From JAMXLO01 sp963776505 (GTDB taxonomy: Bacteria; Pseudomonadota; Alphaproteobacteria; Acetobacterales; Acetobacteraceae), in contig CAVZNH010000067.1 in NCBI GenBank assembly GCA_963776505.1, forward strand, positions 1 through 64,000: a stretch of 64,000 bases of DNA, written 5' to 3'. The notes beneath the pieces were generated by a model. That model did not search any database. It was not told the origin of the DNA and saw only the letters and a list, made by a program, of their open reading frames with translations. Each line of letters begins with the position of its first letter. The stretch's first letter is position 1. This document shows, one piece after another, positions 62,875 through 64,000 of the stretch. The position numbers and the translations under genes are program-made.

Positions 62875-63654
62875 TCACTGGTTGGTGGCCGTCAACGGGC
62901 AGCCACCGCGAGCACGTTTGCGCGTAGCGACAGCGTAGCCGCCGAAGTTGCGATCGGGAGTGTCATTGGGAATGGCGATCGTTGCCTCGTAGTCGGCCCA
63001 TTCCTGCGCTCCGAAGCCCGCCATATCGGCAGTGGTGTCGATGGCGCCAAGTGTCACATCAGCATAGGCCACACGTGGCAATGGTTGAACCTGGGCCAGC
63101 GGAAAGTCTGCGCGGAGTCGGACTGGCACATGACTTCGGGTAAAGCGCAAATTCGTGAATAGCGGTCCGAACCAGCGATCAGTCTCAACGATCCCCTCGT
63201 ACAAACTGAATCCGCCGGGCGATGGCAGATTGGCTGGGGCACGGATCAACAGACTCCAGTCCGCCGCGGTGCGCGCCATCAGGCCGGTCCAGATCTGCAA
63301 CGTGCCAGGTTCAGGAAGCGCGGTCAGGAATGGTGGCGAACATCCAGCAAGCGAAGCGGGGGCAGCCTTGTCGAAGCGGGCGGAAAGGTCTGGGAATTGT
63401 GCTGCGGGCATCAGCGGCAACCAATCCTCCCAGCCGGTGCATTGCCAGAAGATATCGTGCCCATCCCACATGAACTGCAGATCTGTCGGCGGAAATAGCC
63501 ACCAGCCAAACCCGGCGGCAGTGGTGACCGCGTCGCAATAGCGGTAGGCACGCGTGGGCAGGGTGCCTGCAGCCGAGCGATCGGCGCGCTGTGGCAGGCG
63601 AGCCTCATCGATAACGCGATAGAAATGCGCAATGGGTGTGCCGGAATGTTTCAT
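62875..63654 (-). CDS. DUF6065-like protein
   Basis: A 259-residue soluble protein with Trp- and Pro-rich text (AAGFGWWLFPPTDLQFMWDG, HDIFWQCTGWEDWLPLMPAA, then TGLMARTAADWSLLIRAPAN and YEGIVETDRWFGPLFTNLRF). From memory it fits the DUF6065 family, of unknown function. A GGGAGGTGA ribosome site precedes ATG at 63654. Upstream, on the same strand, are a hairpin (63707-63739) and a 33-codon frame; this small-gene/hairpin/larger-gene order suggests it modifies or handles the peptide. That is inference. Confidence 0.55.
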   Translation of the reverse strand: MKHSGTPIAHFYRVIDEARLPQRADRSAAGTLPTRAYRYCDAVTTAAGFGWWLFPPTDLQFMWDGHDIFWQCTGWEDWLPLMPAAQFPDLSARFDKAAPASLAGCSPPFLTALPEPGTLQIWTGLMARTAADWSLLIRAPANLPSPGGFSLYEGIVETDRWFGPLFTNLRFTRSHVPVRLRADFPLAQVQPLPRVAYADVTLGAIDTTADMAGFGAQEWADYEATIAIPNDTPDRNFGGYAVATRKRARGGCPLTATNQ

Positions 63655-63706
63655 GGCGACGACTCACCTCCCATTCTGTTGGTGGCCAAATGCGCAATAC
63701 AGACGT

Positions 63707-63739
63707 GCCCCGCGGCCGCGAATCCGACGGCCACGGGGC
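63707..63739. terminator. Strong intercistronic hairpin
   Basis: GCCCCG-C-GGCCG, loop CGAATCCGA, CGGCC-A-CGGGGC: about 12 paired bases with one wobble, between the 33-codon frame and the DUF6065-like gene. No T tract follows on the minus strand. May act as attenuator, processing site or partial terminator to set the peptide:partner ratio. Confidence 0.55.
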
Positions 63740-63758
63740 AATCAGTGTCGACGTGAGA

Positions 63759-63860
63759 TCAGCGAATCGGCTTGGCTGACGGGAGCCGGAAGCCGGCGCC
63801 GAAGCGAATGCGGCCGGTGTCGGTGGTCGCGGGCAAAGCGATCGAAGAGGACGACTTCAT
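63759..63860 (-). CDS. 33-residue peptide gene
   Basis: Reads MKSSSSIALPATTDTGRIRF then GAGFRLPSAKPIR and TGA. It starts behind AGGA at 10 bases and lies upstream of the hairpin and the DUF6065-like gene on the same strand. It has a Ser-rich start, no signal peptide, and an Arg/Gly-rich core with RIRFGAGFRLP. Whether it is translated is not shown; a leader peptide or RiPP precursor is possible. Confidence 0.35.
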   Translation of the reverse strand: MKSSSSIALPATTDTGRIRFGAGFRLPSAKPIR

Positions 63861-64000
63861 GGCGGAGAAATCCTTGTCTGGGTGGCGTCATCCCGGGCGC
63901 AAGGCGGTATCCCGTACGCAGACGCTCCCGATCGCACCTTGGAGTCGGGGCGTCGGGTGGCCTGATATGATCGGGAAACTAAACGGACATGGTAAGCCCG
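63861..64000. other. Right window edge, no gene seen
   Basis: 140 bp upstream of the peptide gene on the minus strand. May hold its promoter; no feature recognised. Confidence 0.3.

Noticed and set aside
1..64000. CRISPR arrays, rRNA, tRNA
   Set aside because: No regularly spaced repeats, no ribosomal-RNA core sequences and no convincing cloverleaf were seen by eye; a short tRNA could be missed.

Overview
The right-hand 53 kb is high-GC alphaproteobacterial chromosome, most like an Acetobacteraceae/Rhodospirillales member. The basis is gene content and style: an imuA-imuB-dnaE2 mutasome behind a GAAC-N7-GAAC LexA box, a TTGAT-N4-GTCAA FNR/FixK-type box, a GH108 endolysin, a NodT/HlyD/RND efflux operon, and many LLM, amidase and hydantoinase genes. 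The left 10.8 kb is visibly lower in GC and carries a decayed conjugation (type IV secretion) module. Its families (replication-relaxation wHTH protein, VirB8, VirB11/CpaF-type ATPase, RepB-like primase) suggest a foreign mobile element, possibly of Acidobacteriota type; that origin is an inference.

Layout. 1-10.8 kb (all minus strand): VirB6 tail, VirB8, two doubtful small ORFs, an intact nucleotidyltransferase + TIM-barrel gene pair, a ~740-bp gap with inverted repeats, broken ssb, a small membrane protein, a replication-relaxation protein, a broken unknown gene, a broken small DNA-binding gene, a broken VirD4-type coupling protein, a broken VirB11 ATPase and a broken RepB-like primase. The element meets the chromosome at about 10.80-10.82 kb, inside the cytidylyltransferase half of hldE; both sides are truncated there, so this is either a recombination scar or an assembly join.

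12-31.7 kb: catabolic and accessory metabolism. It holds a CysQ-like phosphatase, a TPP enzyme, two LLM flavoproteins, HyuA/HyuB, an FAD oxidoreductase, DMT and bile-acid-type transporters, two small-molecule hydrolases, and a thiolase-like/DUF35 pair resembling the Ltp2-type retro-aldolase. 31.8-38.2 kb: a TetR gene with a palindromic operator leading a NodT-HlyD-RND tripartite efflux operon. 38.4-45.2 kb: prolyl iminopeptidase, LtnD-like dehydrogenase, deacetylase, alpha/beta hydrolase, amidase, uronate-dehydrogenase-like epimerase and GST. 45.3-49.4 kb: a secreted protein, a 5'-truncated IS110 transposase, SCO1, a glycine-zipper lipoprotein and a phosphotransacylase with an FNR-like box.

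49.4-51.7 kb is a small phage-like switch (Xre repressor divergent from a small HTH gene and a DUF6362-like gene) followed by an Xre/RES toxin-antitoxin pair with its own dyad operator. 52-58.6 kb is the LexA-controlled mutasome; dnaE2 contains an in-frame palindromic repeat insertion. 58.6-61.5 kb is a collapsed prophage: endolysin, a tail protein with an esterase-like domain, and a terminase N-terminus fused to a tail-protein C-terminus. The right edge has a receiver protein and a DUF6065-like gene preceded by a strong hairpin and a 33-codon peptide gene, an arrangement like a peptide precursor with its downstream partner.

Frameshifts are frequent in some stretches (0-7 kb, 10.8-11.6 kb, 18.9-22 kb, 41.6-42.1 kb, 60.7-61.2 kb) and absent in others, for example the 3-kb RND gene. 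Some look like decay; others, such as compensating shifts inside hldE, look like sequencing indels. Entries called pseudogene should be read with that in mind.
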